In this document: positions 23,606 through 34,148 of the stretch, piece by piece | How positions within the stretch are numbered: position 1 is the stretch's first letter | How the letters are laid out: every line of letters begins with the position of its first letter | NCBI RefSeq assembly: GCF_902459465.1 | Contig: NC_047062.1 | Location: 3,970,501 to 4,034,500 of the forward strand | Direction: 5' to 3' | Length of the DNA stretch: 64,000 bases | Source: Asterias rubens | Taxonomy: Eukaryota; Echinodermata; Asteroidea; Forcipulatida; Asteriidae | Program-made: the position numbers and the translations under genes | Notes under the pieces: model-generated | What the model was told of the DNA's origin: nothing | What the model saw: the letters and a program-made list of their open reading frames with translations, nothing else | Database searches by the model: none

Positions 23606-24714
23606 TAATCTGACTGGTGCCAATCACATGCTTATGGGTGTTTGCTGTTTATAAGGCTTATAGCACCGAACCATGGCCAAAGTAGTCCTCTCACACGTAA
23701 ATGAATTCAACGATGAGCATTCATAGCAATCATAGCAATCATTGCACCAAACATTATTCAAATTGAACTCACATCCTTCCTCATTATATATTTAAAAACA
23801 CAGTAAGGAAACCGACCACCTAATTATTCACACAGCATTCACAATTAAAAACCGACGGCGACATCAAAATTAAAGCATAAAACCATGGCTAGACATTTCA
23901 TTATGTATTGAATCTCTGTAAAGAGAGGTTTGGAATCTCTCCAATGGGAAGGCATTGGAACACGAGCATTAATTACCCTCCGAACCCCCGGTACAATGTT
24001 CTTAATGCGGAAATGCCCAGCAAATTAAAACAGGATGCATTCATCTGAGAGAGTCGACCCCTAAGTGCATTAATAATGTTGCAGATCCGCGAACAAGTTA
24101 ATGAAGTCACCACGCTCAAGATTCTTAGCTATTAAGGTGGAGCTCGCTGAACCGCGACATCAAATCCTTTAATAACTAACGATCATGACAGGATGTTGAT
24201 CTCCAAAGCGCTGGAGTGTGGTCAATGATGATTTTTTTTTTTTTTTCCATCTCTTCTTCTTAAAAAATAACTTCCCAAGATGTGTCAAACTTCTTAATAT
24301 GAAATCCTATTTCAGTGCGGATTACTTGAACCGTGGTTGGATGGCTGAGAGAAGAGAAAATCTAATCAAAGTTTCTGTTGTGCATTTTTTGGCTCTTCAA
24401 ATAAATGCTGAGGTGGCTTAAGAATTTTTTTCTAAAGGCAACTTGAAATGAAAGTATATGTTACATTTAACACAAATATTTGTGCCTGCCCTGATTCTAT
24501 TGCCCTAAGAAGATTCCAATCCTCCGACTGAATACATCATCTGAAATGAAATTTTAAAAAATTGGGGGGGGGGACTTTTTTTCAATCTCATCAACAGAGG
24601 GCAGCATACCCAATGATGGCCGTCTGCCATAGAATCTTGAGACAAACATGTTAGACAATTTAAAATCTCAGCAGGCATGGGCTCATGTTCACAAAGAGCT
24701 AAGATTGATAGCAC

Positions 24715-24815
24715 TGTTTACTCAGTACTTCCCCAGTATACAGTGGTAACACACATCGATGTAAGGGTAAAAACCAAAATTAATATTCTTTATCCCCAAT
24801 GCAAATTCAACATTT
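24715..24815 (+). repeat. tRNA-derived SINE family B, body fragment
   Basis: Contains 'agtatacagtggtaacacac', 'atcgatgtaagggtaaaaac' and 'attctttatccccaatgcaa', the body of the family B SINE whose tRNA-like head is seen at 35195-35260. 27498-27530 keeps only the 'tattctttatccccgatgca' part. Confidence 0.5.
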
Positions 24816-26299
24816 CTTACAACACAAAATTGTCACAAAACGGAAGTGTGATATCTGAAGAAAATTTTTGAAAAGTAAAAGAATTTGCAACAAAGATTGT
24901 TTTTTTATACAAAACACTCACACATGAAAAGGGTTAACAATTTTTTCAGCAGTCTACTTTCCTTATCATAAACTATATGATACAATTATTATATGCCAGT
25001 TTTCCCCTTCAAAACAAAAACATGACTTTTCAACTTTGTATCCAAATCAAAAATTATAAAAACATTTTGTTTGCGAGTGTTCATTTAACTTGGGATGTCA
25101 AAATGAAATCACATGATGGCAAATCACAAGTCATCTCTCGGTGATCTGTAGGCATTGGAACGTCAAGGAACAAGAGGGCTACCGTGACCCTTGATATTGA
25201 AACAGCTGCAAACTGGGTAAGTGGAACGACGACGACGGCTCGACCGACAACGCACACCATCCAGCATGTATTATCAAAGCGCTCAAGGACGCACTCAATA
25301 GATAGGCAAATATGACTGTAGTGGCTTAATTAGTATATCCCCTCTTGGGTCAATTTGTTAGTACATGTATTACATGCAAGTCTGGGGATAAGTGATCGGC
25401 CACACCACCACCCTAGCTCTCATTAAATGCAAGGGGGATTGATGAGAGACGCGAGGGTGGTACGAGGGGGAGGGAGGACTTTTACAACTCTATGCTTGTA
25501 TAGATTTAATTAGAAACTAGACAATGATGGTAGGAGTTTCATCGTTATTCATGACACCAATGTCTTTCAGGGTCACGTAGTACATTATAATTTGTGTTGC
25601 TTTTAATTAAATATCGTTTAATATGTTTGTAATTGATCAAACGTTTGCTTTGGCATGTGGAATAATTAGTTCATTTAAAAAAAAAAAATTATTTCCCTTC
25701 TTCCAACAGCGGAGTATTCGCTGAGCTGTTAAGTTCATGCAGAAAATGAATCAACTAATTAATAAATGTTTCAGTAGAATTCTGCCACAGTGAAAAGTAT
25801 GGCCCTTTAATGCATTCAAGGGGAGTATGTTTTTCTAAACGCATTAGAAATACATGTAAAACAGATCTTGTTTCATTCACACTGATGATGAATTTAGAGA
25901 TGTAAAGGCATTGGTTTAGTAATAGTTTATTTCCACCTGTTTAAGACCCCATAATTTGAAGTTAGATAAAAACGATCCATTTGCAAAGTAAAACCTAATG
26001 TAGATACCCCCACTAGACTGATGTCACACACAACTAACATATGCCTATGGTCGGCCATTTTGAGAATCAAATTGAACAAACATTGTGCATTACACAGAAC
26101 AGCCGTTATTTGCATCTTGCACACAGAGAGATTTGGTATAACAATCAGGGAGACATTACAAAAAAAATGTTTCATAATCACAAGGGTTTTTCAAATTTGT
26201 TTATCAGAACATGGAAAGATTTATTTATTTTCAGGGAACTTTCTGCAGAATCAGAGAGGTAAGAAAGAAACAAACAAACATTTACTTGAAAGTCCCCTG

Positions 26300-26684
26300 T
26301 TAAAGACACTGGACACTATTGGTGATTGTCAAAAACCAGTCTTCTCAATTGATGTAGCTCATCATATGCATAAATAAACAAACCTCTGAAAATTTGAGCT
26401 TAATTGGTCGTCGAAGTTGCGAGATAATAATGAAAGAAAAAACACCCTTGTCACACGAAGTTGTGTGCTTTCAGATGCTTGATTTCGAGACCTCAAATTC
26501 TAATTCTGAGGTCTCGAAATCAAATTCATGGAAAATTACTTCTTTCTCAAAAACTATGTTCCTCCGGGGGAGCCGTTTCTCACAACGTTTTATACTACCA
26601 ACCTCTCTCCATTACTCGTTACCAAGTAAGGTTTTATGCTAATAATTATTTTGAGTAATTACCAATAGTGTCCACTGCCTTTAA
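26300..26684 (-). mobile_element. TTAA-type MITE family 1, full copy
   Basis: Starts TTAAAGACACTGGACACTAT, ends ATAGTGTCCACTGCCTTTAA, 385 bp, all internal family phrases present. Confidence 0.85.
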
Positions 26685-27681
26685 ATATTTAGGGGGAAGA
26701 AACCCATCCAAGATATTATTTTCAAAAGATAACGTAAAAAGTGCTTTGTGCTAATCCGATAAAATGGTCGAATGTGACCCAATCTTACCAGGAGAGTCAT
26801 GAAGTTGCCTTCAAACATGACATCGCCAGATGCAAATCAATGGAAAGAGATCAATGACTTCCACCCTGGGGTAAGAGTTCTTTAATGCGAGATAATGACA
26901 TGTGATTGATACCAAATTAAAGATGGCAACTCGCTTGTTGACCTATACTCCATAAATCCATAGCTGTACATGCGTACATGAAGATCCATAAGGTAAAATG
27001 TTGTCAACATTTCATGCATTTGTTAAACCAAAAATTTGCCAACAGCATTTCAAACCAAAAGCTATTGTGGGACCAGTTTAAGCATGAAAATAGTAAATTT
27101 GAATGCTCACAAAAGTTCTTGAAATATTTCATAAAGCCTGTCAGCACAAAAACTTACTAAGGACAGACAAATCATGTTTATCAGAAAAAGCTTACCCCAG
27201 CTGAAATTCCAAAAAGTTTACACTGCTGTAACAAATGCCCCATCAATCATTTTTTCTGCTTTGCAAAATTATTTACTCTTAACCTCTACAAAAGACCTAG
27301 GTTCTTGGCCCAATTTCAATGCTCACATGCTTACCATTCATGACAAATGTCAATTCTTGTTGCCATAAAAAGCCTTTTAACAATTGGGAATGACTGACAG
27401 ACCAAGAAAAAGAAGGAAAACAAACCAGGCTAGAAAATCTCAGAAACTCGAGCCTTCTAAGCCTACACTACAGAAAGATCGTAAGCGCATCAATGATATT
27501 AATATTCTTTATCCCCGATGCAAATTTAACATCTATCGTATCAATGATGTAAAGAACTTTAAACAAGAAATATGCCTGAAACCTTGCAGTGACAAAAAAC
27601 TAAGCTCATCACTTTATAAACCTTTAATCTTTCTCAACGTGTTGGCATGGCCTCCATCATTTTGCAATGTGCACAGGGATT

Positions 27682-27800
27682 AAAGGCACCAGACATTATT
27701 GGTAGTTAGTAAAAACAAGTACGTAGTTTTTGAGAAAGAAGTAATTTCTTACAAAAATAATAAAAGACTTCAGCTGAAGCCTTTTATTATGCATCTGAAA
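27682..27800 (+). mobile_element. MITE family 1 fragment
   Basis: Starts TTAAAGGCACCAGACATTAT and keeps 'gtagtttttgagaaagaagt' after a large internal deletion; the right end is missing. Confidence 0.55.
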
Positions 27801-27979
27801 GACATCATCATTATTCTGTAAAGACATCATCGGATGGGTCATGGAGTGGTCAATCATCATATGACTAGATTAAGCAATTAGTGGTCCGCTTCAACTTCAA
27901 GGTAAAAAATATTTGTATAAACACACAGGTAGACATTTGTTTATTTTTAACATGATCACATCACTGCAGTGCATAATCC

Positions 27980-28326
27980 TTGAAGGCACTGGGCACTTCT
28001 GGTAGTTACTCTAAACAGTTATTAGCATAAAAACTTAGTTGGTAACAAGCAACAGAGAGATTGATAGTATAAAACATTGTGAGAAATGATTCCCTCTGAA
28101 GTAACTAGTTTTTGAGAAAGAGGTGATTTCTAACTCAAATAATTTGAATCAGATAAAAGACTTCGAGCCTGAAGCCTTTTTAAGGCATCTGGAACTGGAA
28201 ACACAAGGGTGTTTATTCTTTCATTATTCTCTTGCAACTTCAATGACCAATTGAGTCAAAATTTTCACAGATTTTTTATTATGCATGTTGGGATACACAA
28301 TGACCCAAGGTGTCCAGTGCCCTTAA
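27980..28326 (+). mobile_element. MITE family 1, diverged full-length copy
   Basis: Left end TTGAAGGCACTGGGCACTTC, right end AGGTGTCCAGTGCCCTTAA. Interior family phrases are recognisable but diverged, so this is an older copy. Confidence 0.7.
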
Positions 28327-30560
28327 ACTTCTCACTGTTCCTGCTGACAGAAACCCACGTCACACACTGCACAAACCTCAGGGTTTCCAAGTTCACACTT
28401 TGGTCTAAAAATGCAAACAATCAGAGGATATTACAGGAGGATATTTTGTAATCGGAGAGAGAGATCATGTCTTTTCCTGTTTCATACCAGAGTACTCTGC
28501 ATAAAGTACATAAACCAGTTCAAAGGTTGACCTTTAATTGGACAGTATGAAAACTTGTTTATTTTTAAATAGCTTTTATTGAATCACTACATCTAACATA
28601 TCTATCATCCGATAAAAAACAATCGGATGTCAACAAGTTTTTTAATGTTGAAAACATATACAAACCATCATATGTGATTCTTGCAAACACCACATTTCCT
28701 CAAAAGTTTCCTTCTTTAATTTACATCTAATGAGCCAATTTACCTGACGTCAAAACCCAAGAAAATTCTTTGTTACACCATTTTTTGAGTTAGATACCCC
28801 ATGTTATATTGTGCAGTGTGCAGGGTTACACGCACTCCATAGCTTTACATGTAGGTTGACAACCAAAATGGCAGACCATGGGCAGACAATAAATGAGGGA
28901 GCGCCGGAGCAAGAGAGTAGTAGACCTTTATTATGCTCCAGCCATCTTCTCCCATTCAAATCAATGTAACCAAACCGAGGCTGGAAGTAGAATAAGCCTG
29001 GTTACCTTTTACACGATGAATACTAGCATCCCTTACTGCTGTTGGATACAGGGGACATGACCAAGATGGTGGTCTATAGAAACTCAAATGGCCCCCTTGT
29101 TGAGGTCAACTGAAGACTACCAATGGCCGATAGTTGTTCATGAGCGCATATAGACCCATTGCATGTGACGTCACACTCTAAAAAAGGAGGCAGATCATTG
29201 GACAATAGCTGTTCTCTGTGCATAAAAACATGCGTGTGACCTCAGCGTACGTGTAGCGTTTCGAGTTATGCAAGGGGGAGCTTACACAAAACAGAACGCA
29301 CCTCCGAACAATGTGCGTAATTTTGGGTGTCAACTCTCTTTTGTGCATGTTTGTATATGATCTTGACACCCAAAATGACACCCAGGATAGGCACATAAGA
29401 GTATTGCAAGGGGTTTATACACACTTCCATTGTTTGACCCCAGCAAAAACCGAGGGTAACTGGTAAATATCTACCTTTTTTTAAAGTAAGAGCACGTCAA
29501 GCAGACACACTTCTCAGGGTGACTGTAACTTGTGCCAACTTTACTACAAGTAGTTAAGATCAAGTCCAACTGCTGTACATTCCAATTAAAGCTCCTCTAT
29601 CTTGGAGTACTTCCTTTACTTCCAGAATTGTATAGGTATGGGGAAGCTGGTGAGTGGGTGGTGACCAGATGTATATTGAAGCTGGCAACCTGCCAAGAAA
29701 GAGCTGGTCAGCCTCATTTAGAAGTTGCATTTCTAATTTCTAGAACCTTCTATTTACATGGACTTTTGTGCCCTAAAGTTAAAAGCCAGGAACAGGCTTG
29801 TTTGATGTCAATGAAGTCAATATTCCCCCCCCCCCATCCGATAAAAAACAAAATGAGAAAGAAAAACAAAAACTATACCAGCTGATCTGTTAAATGTTCA
29901 AAGGTGGAAGTGTGAAATAACTGCCTTACACCTTCTGCAACGTTTTAAATCAAAGTAGATTTTGATACCTATTGTTCAACTTGCGTATAAACTCATGGTA
30001 TGTTAATTTGGTTTAATATTGAAACATTTTCATTATTAAATATATGCCCTTTAACAAGGTGCCTGTATTTGCAAGTTAAAAAAATATATATAACAATATA
30101 TATACATAAAAATATCTCCCTTCATTAGAAATCACTTGCTTCAGTTCTTCAGTCAATACAACAAAAAGGCACATAATGGCAATCGTACAACAATAGATTT
30201 CCAGGTGATTTCTGCTTTAACGCACAGCTTCCTGTGGTGAATAAAAAGCCAATCAGCAGCCTACTTCCTGCCAGTGCCCATCGTCTCCACGAGGCCAATA
30301 TGTTGCACTGATAATAATTGTCCAGGGTGAGGGTGTCGGCAAGGTGAGGCTACCCGATATCCAGCAGATAACCCAGGGCTACATGGCAGGCCAGACAAAC
30401 ACTAAATAGAAAGTAGGCTTCCAGACAGGGTTCGGGAGTCGGATCCGCGATACACAACAGGAGAACAACCTCTCCTACTAACAAGAATAAAGATATCGTA
30501 CCTCTGACGGAGCTGTTGACTGAATTCCAACAACAAGATATAACATCAACAACCAGAAAA
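28327..30560. other. gene-free stretch upstream of the lectin
   Basis: No exon recognised. 28918-29172 carries ends related to the short MITE at 62399-62553 ('tagaccttta', 'tagacccattgcatgtgacg'), so it may be a diverged member of that family. A poly-C run lies at 29826-29836. ORFs here, including 29532-29885, lack any domain. Confidence 0.35.
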
Positions 30561-30570
30561 GCAGACTAAT

Positions 30571-30756
30571 GTAAGAAATGACTGAACTGTTTTCAAATTT
30601 TTGATGCTAGATAGATTGTCAGTCTTTGAGAATACCTGCTAACTTCCTTCTACAAGACGTTCACAAAAGCACAGAACCAGGCAGCCAATGTTGTGACAAG
30701 CTCTCCAATCTGTTAACAAAGTGGTATTGAGAATTTCGCTCTTTTTCAACATTCAG
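30571..30756 (+). other. possible 5' UTR intron of the lectin gene
   Basis: A donor GTAAGA at 30571 and a good acceptor (polypyrimidine 'ctctttttcaacattcag' ending at 30756) would remove 186 bp from the leader. That would leave a leader exon before 30571 and an exon starting at 30757 that contains the start codon. This rests on splice-site appearance only; RNA reads are needed. Confidence 0.3.
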
Positions 30757-30837
30757 ATTTTGAAGCTCCTCTATTATTCGCTGAGTACGGTATCCTCATA
30801 AAGAACATTCAACCGGTGCCCTGAATCCAATATCACA

Positions 30838-31362
30838 ATGCAGAAAGCCATGTTTACCACCTTGTGTTTGCTAACCATTCTGAGCGTCTTCAACTCCGTC
30901 GCAGCGGACGAATGCCCAACTTACTGGACTCGTTTCAGGAAACACTGCTACCGTTTCTTCGGCACTCGCAAGACATGGATGCAAGCAGAGTTGTACTGCA
31001 ACCAATTCGGCGCCAACGAGCACTCTGGGGAGGAGACAATTTCTCATCTAGTGTCCGTAAACAACCAGGCAGAGAACGATTTTCTGTACGCCCTTTGGAG
31101 CTCTACGAGGGAGACATCAGGAAACGAGGCTCTCTTGTGGTTGGGATTCTACAAGCCAATGGGACGGAACTATTTCACGTGGTCTGATTACAGCGACATT
31201 GACTTCACCTTTTGGGACAGTTCAAGACCCAATAATGTTGGGGGTGATGAGAACTGTGTTGAGATGTGGGAAGAGGATATTGAGAATCACCGATTGAAGT
31301 CGTGGAATGACAGGGTATGCACACATGAAGCTAGCTTCATCTGTAAGATGCAGTTCGATTGA
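30838..31362 (+). CDS. secreted C-type lectin, single CTLD
   Basis: A complete 174-residue reading frame. Residues 1-23 form a signal peptide (hydrophobic core LCLLTILSVFNSVAA, cleavage likely before Asp24). The rest is one long-form C-type lectin domain: Cys26-Cys37, Cys54-Cys169 and Cys140-Cys161 match its three disulfides, WLGF at 101-104 is the WIGL-type core strand, and WND at 156-158 is the calcium/sugar-site triplet. The sugar-specifying triplet is Arg-Pro-Asn at 130-132, in place of Glu-Pro-Asn (mannose type) or Gln-Pro-Asp (galactose type), so specificity is uncertain. Such small lectins in echinoderms are usually secreted by coelomocytes or body fluid tissues and bind microbial or self glycans. 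The coding part has no intron. A MITE begins 75 bp after the stop, inside the likely 3' UTR. Confidence 0.93.
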   Translation: MQKAMFTTLCLLTILSVFNSVAADECPTYWTRFRKHCYRFFGTRKTWMQAELYCNQFGANEHSGEETISHLVSVNNQAENDFLYALWSSTRETSGNEALLWLGFYKPMGRNYFTWSDYSDIDFTFWDSSRPNNVGGDENCVEMWEEDIENHRLKSWNDRVCTHEASFICKMQFD

Positions 31363-31436
31363 AAGAGTAATCTTACATGCTTTGAGTCACAACCATAACA
31401 GATGAGACTGTTTACAAACCAATTGTATGTAGAGCT

Positions 31437-31769
31437 TTAAGGCACTGGACACTATTGGTAATAACTCAAAACAACTGTTAGCATAAAACTTACTTGGTAA
31501 CGAGCAATGGAGAGCGAATGAGAAACGGCTCCCTCTGAAGTAGCGTAGTTTTTCAAGAGAGGTACTTTCTCTCTCAAATATTAAAAGACTTCGGCATCTG
31601 AAAGCACACAAAATTGTGCAACAAGTCTGTTTTTCTTTCATTATTCGCTTACAACCTCGATGACCAATTGAGTCCAAATTTTCACAGAATTGTTACTGTA
31701 TGCCTGTTGGGATACACCAAGTGAGAATACTGGTCTCCGACAAATACCAAAGGTGTCCAGTGCCTTTAA
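31437..31769 (+). mobile_element. MITE family 1 copy in the lectin 3' flank
   Basis: Left end TTAAGGCACTGGACACTATT, right end AGGTGTCCAGTGCCTTTAA. No AATAAA lies between the lectin stop and this element, while an ATTAAA is present inside it near 31579, so it might supply the polyadenylation signal. Confidence 0.75.
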
Positions 31770-31859
31770 GCATAAAAAAGTAAGTAATACCAGAATAAGA
31801 TTCCCCCCCCCCAAACTAACATACCACGTGTACAATCTCTGACTGACAGCTATACTGCT

Positions 31860-32085
31860 ATTTTATGCTTAGCAGCTAATTATTAAGCAACATGTTCGGC
31901 TTTAGCAGCTCTATAAAATTGGGCCCATAGAGGTACTTTAGCACAAGAAGCTGAGCACAGAATCATCTTTGCTTATCACATTAAGGTTACCAGCCAAAAA
32001 ACACCAATTCACATGTGTCATCATAGACTGGTTTCCTGCTTTGTTTTGCTTAGAAAAAAATTGTCAAGCAAAATTTTCTGTTTAA
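31860..32085. repeat. relative of the GGGCCCAATTTCATAG MITE
   Basis: Contains 'agcagctctataaaattggg' and, further on, 'ggttaccagccaaaaaacac' and 'gactggtttcctgc', phrases seen in the intact copy at 3341-3542. Confidence 0.45.
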
Positions 32086-32879
32086 AGATGCTAGGTCCGT
32101 TTTTCTGGCAAGTTTGTTCAGAAAATTAAGATTAAAATTTTAGATCGCTGTTTTCAGTCTCAAGAAAGTTAAAAGATTTCATTAAAAATTTGCCAATGGT
32201 TAAATTTGGTAGTTTATTAAAAAACCACAAATGAATTGTTGCCAGGAACCTGACATTTAATTCAACAAAGAAAACCAGAGACTGTTACTTGAGCTTTATT
32301 TCAGGTTACATGGAGAAACTAAGAATTTGAATGTTATCATTTAACCTAAGATGTATTGGTGGCACAAATTGGGGCGTGATTTGCAAAGAGGATTATGAAA
32401 AGCATACAAGTCCCAAATTTTTAATTTTGTTCCAATGTTTATAATAAATTATATGTATTACCTTAAAAAAAAATTGATGTATCTTGATAACAAATTGCTT
32501 TGGGTATTTCAATTTTCAAAAAGAATATTCTTATCTTGAGAGAAAAATATAATACTGGTTTGAGTTGTTTTCAAGGTTTACAATTCGCACAAGACTTGCG
32601 GTCTCTTATCTTGAATTCCAGAGTGCACTTGCATTGGGCAACATTTCACACTTTGTGTTTGAAACTGTTTAGTTCTTTCACAGCATTCCACAGTAATGCG
32701 TTTGTCAGCAAAAACTAGTCAAAGTAATCATGTTTTAATGATTGATGTAGAATAGAATAAATGAAATATGGAAGGCTGCATTTATTAATAAAGAAAAAAA
32801 TACTATCATTATATTGTGATGTTATTATGAGCCTGTATAAAATAATCTATTAAATGCCAACAGAGGGCAGCAAACAGCT

Positions 32880-33035
32880 GAACTGTCACCTAGTTTGGCC
32901 TTCCCACTACAAGAAGCGTAAGTGCTTCTGAATGCTCCAGGGGGTGAATACAGAATCCACTCAAGAGGGACTTGAACCTACGACCCTGTCTAATGTAAAG
33001 CCAATGTCTTCACCACTCCACAGCTGAGCTTGTGC
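32880..33035 (-). repeat. tRNA-derived SINE (Val-like head)
   Basis: On the minus strand 'gagtggtgaagacattggct' (A-box region) and 'gtcgtaggttcaagtccctc' (B-box region) are spaced as in a tRNA. The following body reads toward 32880. Confidence 0.5.
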
Positions 33036-33055
33036 TAGATTCCGATTATCGATTC

Positions 33056-33460
33056 TTAAAGGCAGTGGACACTATTGGTAATTACTCAAAATAATTATTG
33101 GCATAAAACCTTTCTTTGTGACGAGTAATGGGGAGAGGTTGATGGTATAAAACATTGTGAGAAACGGCTCCCTCTGGAGTGACATAGTTTTCGCGAAAGA
33201 AGTAATTTTCAATGAATTTGATTTTGAGACCTCAAGTTTATAACGAGACCTCAAGTTTATAACTTGAGGTCTCGAAATCAACCATCTAATCGCACACAAC
33301 TTCGTGTTGCAAGGGTTATTTTTCTTTCATTATTATCTCGCAACTTCGATGACCGATTGAGCTCAAATTTTCACAGGTTTGTTATTTTATGCATATGTTG
33401 AGATACACCAACTGTGAAGGCTAGTCTTTGACAATTACCAATAGTGTCCACTGCCTTTAA
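33056..33460 (+). mobile_element. TTAA-type MITE family 1 with internal duplication
   Basis: Both termini are intact (TTAAAGGCAGTGGACACTAT and ATAGTGTCCACTGCCTTTAA). At 33228-33265 the phrase 'gagacctcaagtttataac' is present twice in tandem, which makes this copy about 20 bp longer than the others. Confidence 0.85.
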
Positions 33461-33468
33461 GCGACTAC

Positions 33469-33682
33469 TTAAAGGCAGTGGACACTATTGGTAATTACTC
33501 AAAATAGTTGTTAGCATAAAAACTTACTTGGTAACAAGCAATGAAGAGCTGTTGATAGTATAAAACATTGTGAGAAACAGCTCCCTCTGAAGTAACGTAT
33601 TTTGTGCATAGTATATGATGAGATATACCAAGTGAGAAGACTTGTCTTTGACAATTACCAAAGGTGTCTGGTGTCTTCAAAG
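33469..33682 (+). mobile_element. MITE family 1, internally deleted copy
   Basis: Starts TTAAAGGCAGTGGACACTAT only eight bases after the previous copy ends; the right end decays to 'aaggtgtctggtgtcttcaa'. The middle third, including the 'agacctca' sub-palindrome, is deleted. Confidence 0.75.
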
Positions 33683-33807
33683 GCTTAGGTGATGTCAGGC
33701 AAGATAAAGCATAGTCTTGATTGGTGATATTCATTTAGTAACGTAGACGCTGATATCGCAGTAGGAAATACTAGACAAGAGATGGACTCCCGTTCAGCCT
33801 CCTAAAC

Positions 33808-34148
33808 ATTTAATAATAATAATAATAATAATAGACCCGATTTTATATAGCATGTTTCACGCTCGAGGGGTGTCTCAGCATTATTACCCCTGGTCACTGG
33901 GCTTTAAATCATTCCTTAAACCACCTCAGCTCCCTTGGGAGTATACAGCCTGTGTGCAATATATGCACTACTCGGCTAAACCAATCACAAGAACCATCTC
34001 AGCCCTCACCCATTCGGTACCCATTTACCCCTGGGTGGAGAGAAGCAATTATAGTTAAGTGTCACGACCGGGATTCGAACCCACACTCTGCTGAACAGAA
34101 GCATTAGAGCTTGAGTTCGGTGCTCTTATCCACTCGGCCACGACACTC
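33808..34148 (-). mobile_element. tRNA-derived SINE family A, near complete
   Basis: Read on the minus strand it begins with a tRNA Ser/Leu-like head: TGGCCGAGTGG (A-box) near 34140 and GGGTTCGAATCCCGG (B-box) near 34075. A non-tRNA body follows, with 'cttaactat', 'cccaggggtaaatggg' and 'gctatataaaatcggg', and then a TTA trinucleotide tail at 33809-33832. At about 340 bp it is the most complete SINE in the window and defines family A. Confidence 0.8.

Larger units (their letters stand above)
22273..26299. other. gene-free stretch with two repeat-free islands
   Basis: No gene seen. 23990-24200 and 25130-25640 are non-repetitive, CpG-richer and dense in TAATTA/TTAATTAG words, with phrases such as 'gtgcattaataatgttgc' and 'ggcttaattagtatatcccc'. 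They look like candidate enhancers rather than coding DNA. The remainder is AT-rich DNA and the SINE/MITE pieces listed separately. Confidence 0.3.

Noticed and set aside
29532..29885. 117-codon ORF upstream of the lectin
   Set aside because: No domain, runs into a poly-C tract and lysine-rich low-complexity end.
34060..34147. tRNA-Leu or tRNA-Ser gene on the minus strand
   Set aside because: The head continues into a body with a TTA tail and matches other partial copies, so it is a SINE; there is no proper acceptor-stem pairing or T-run terminator.
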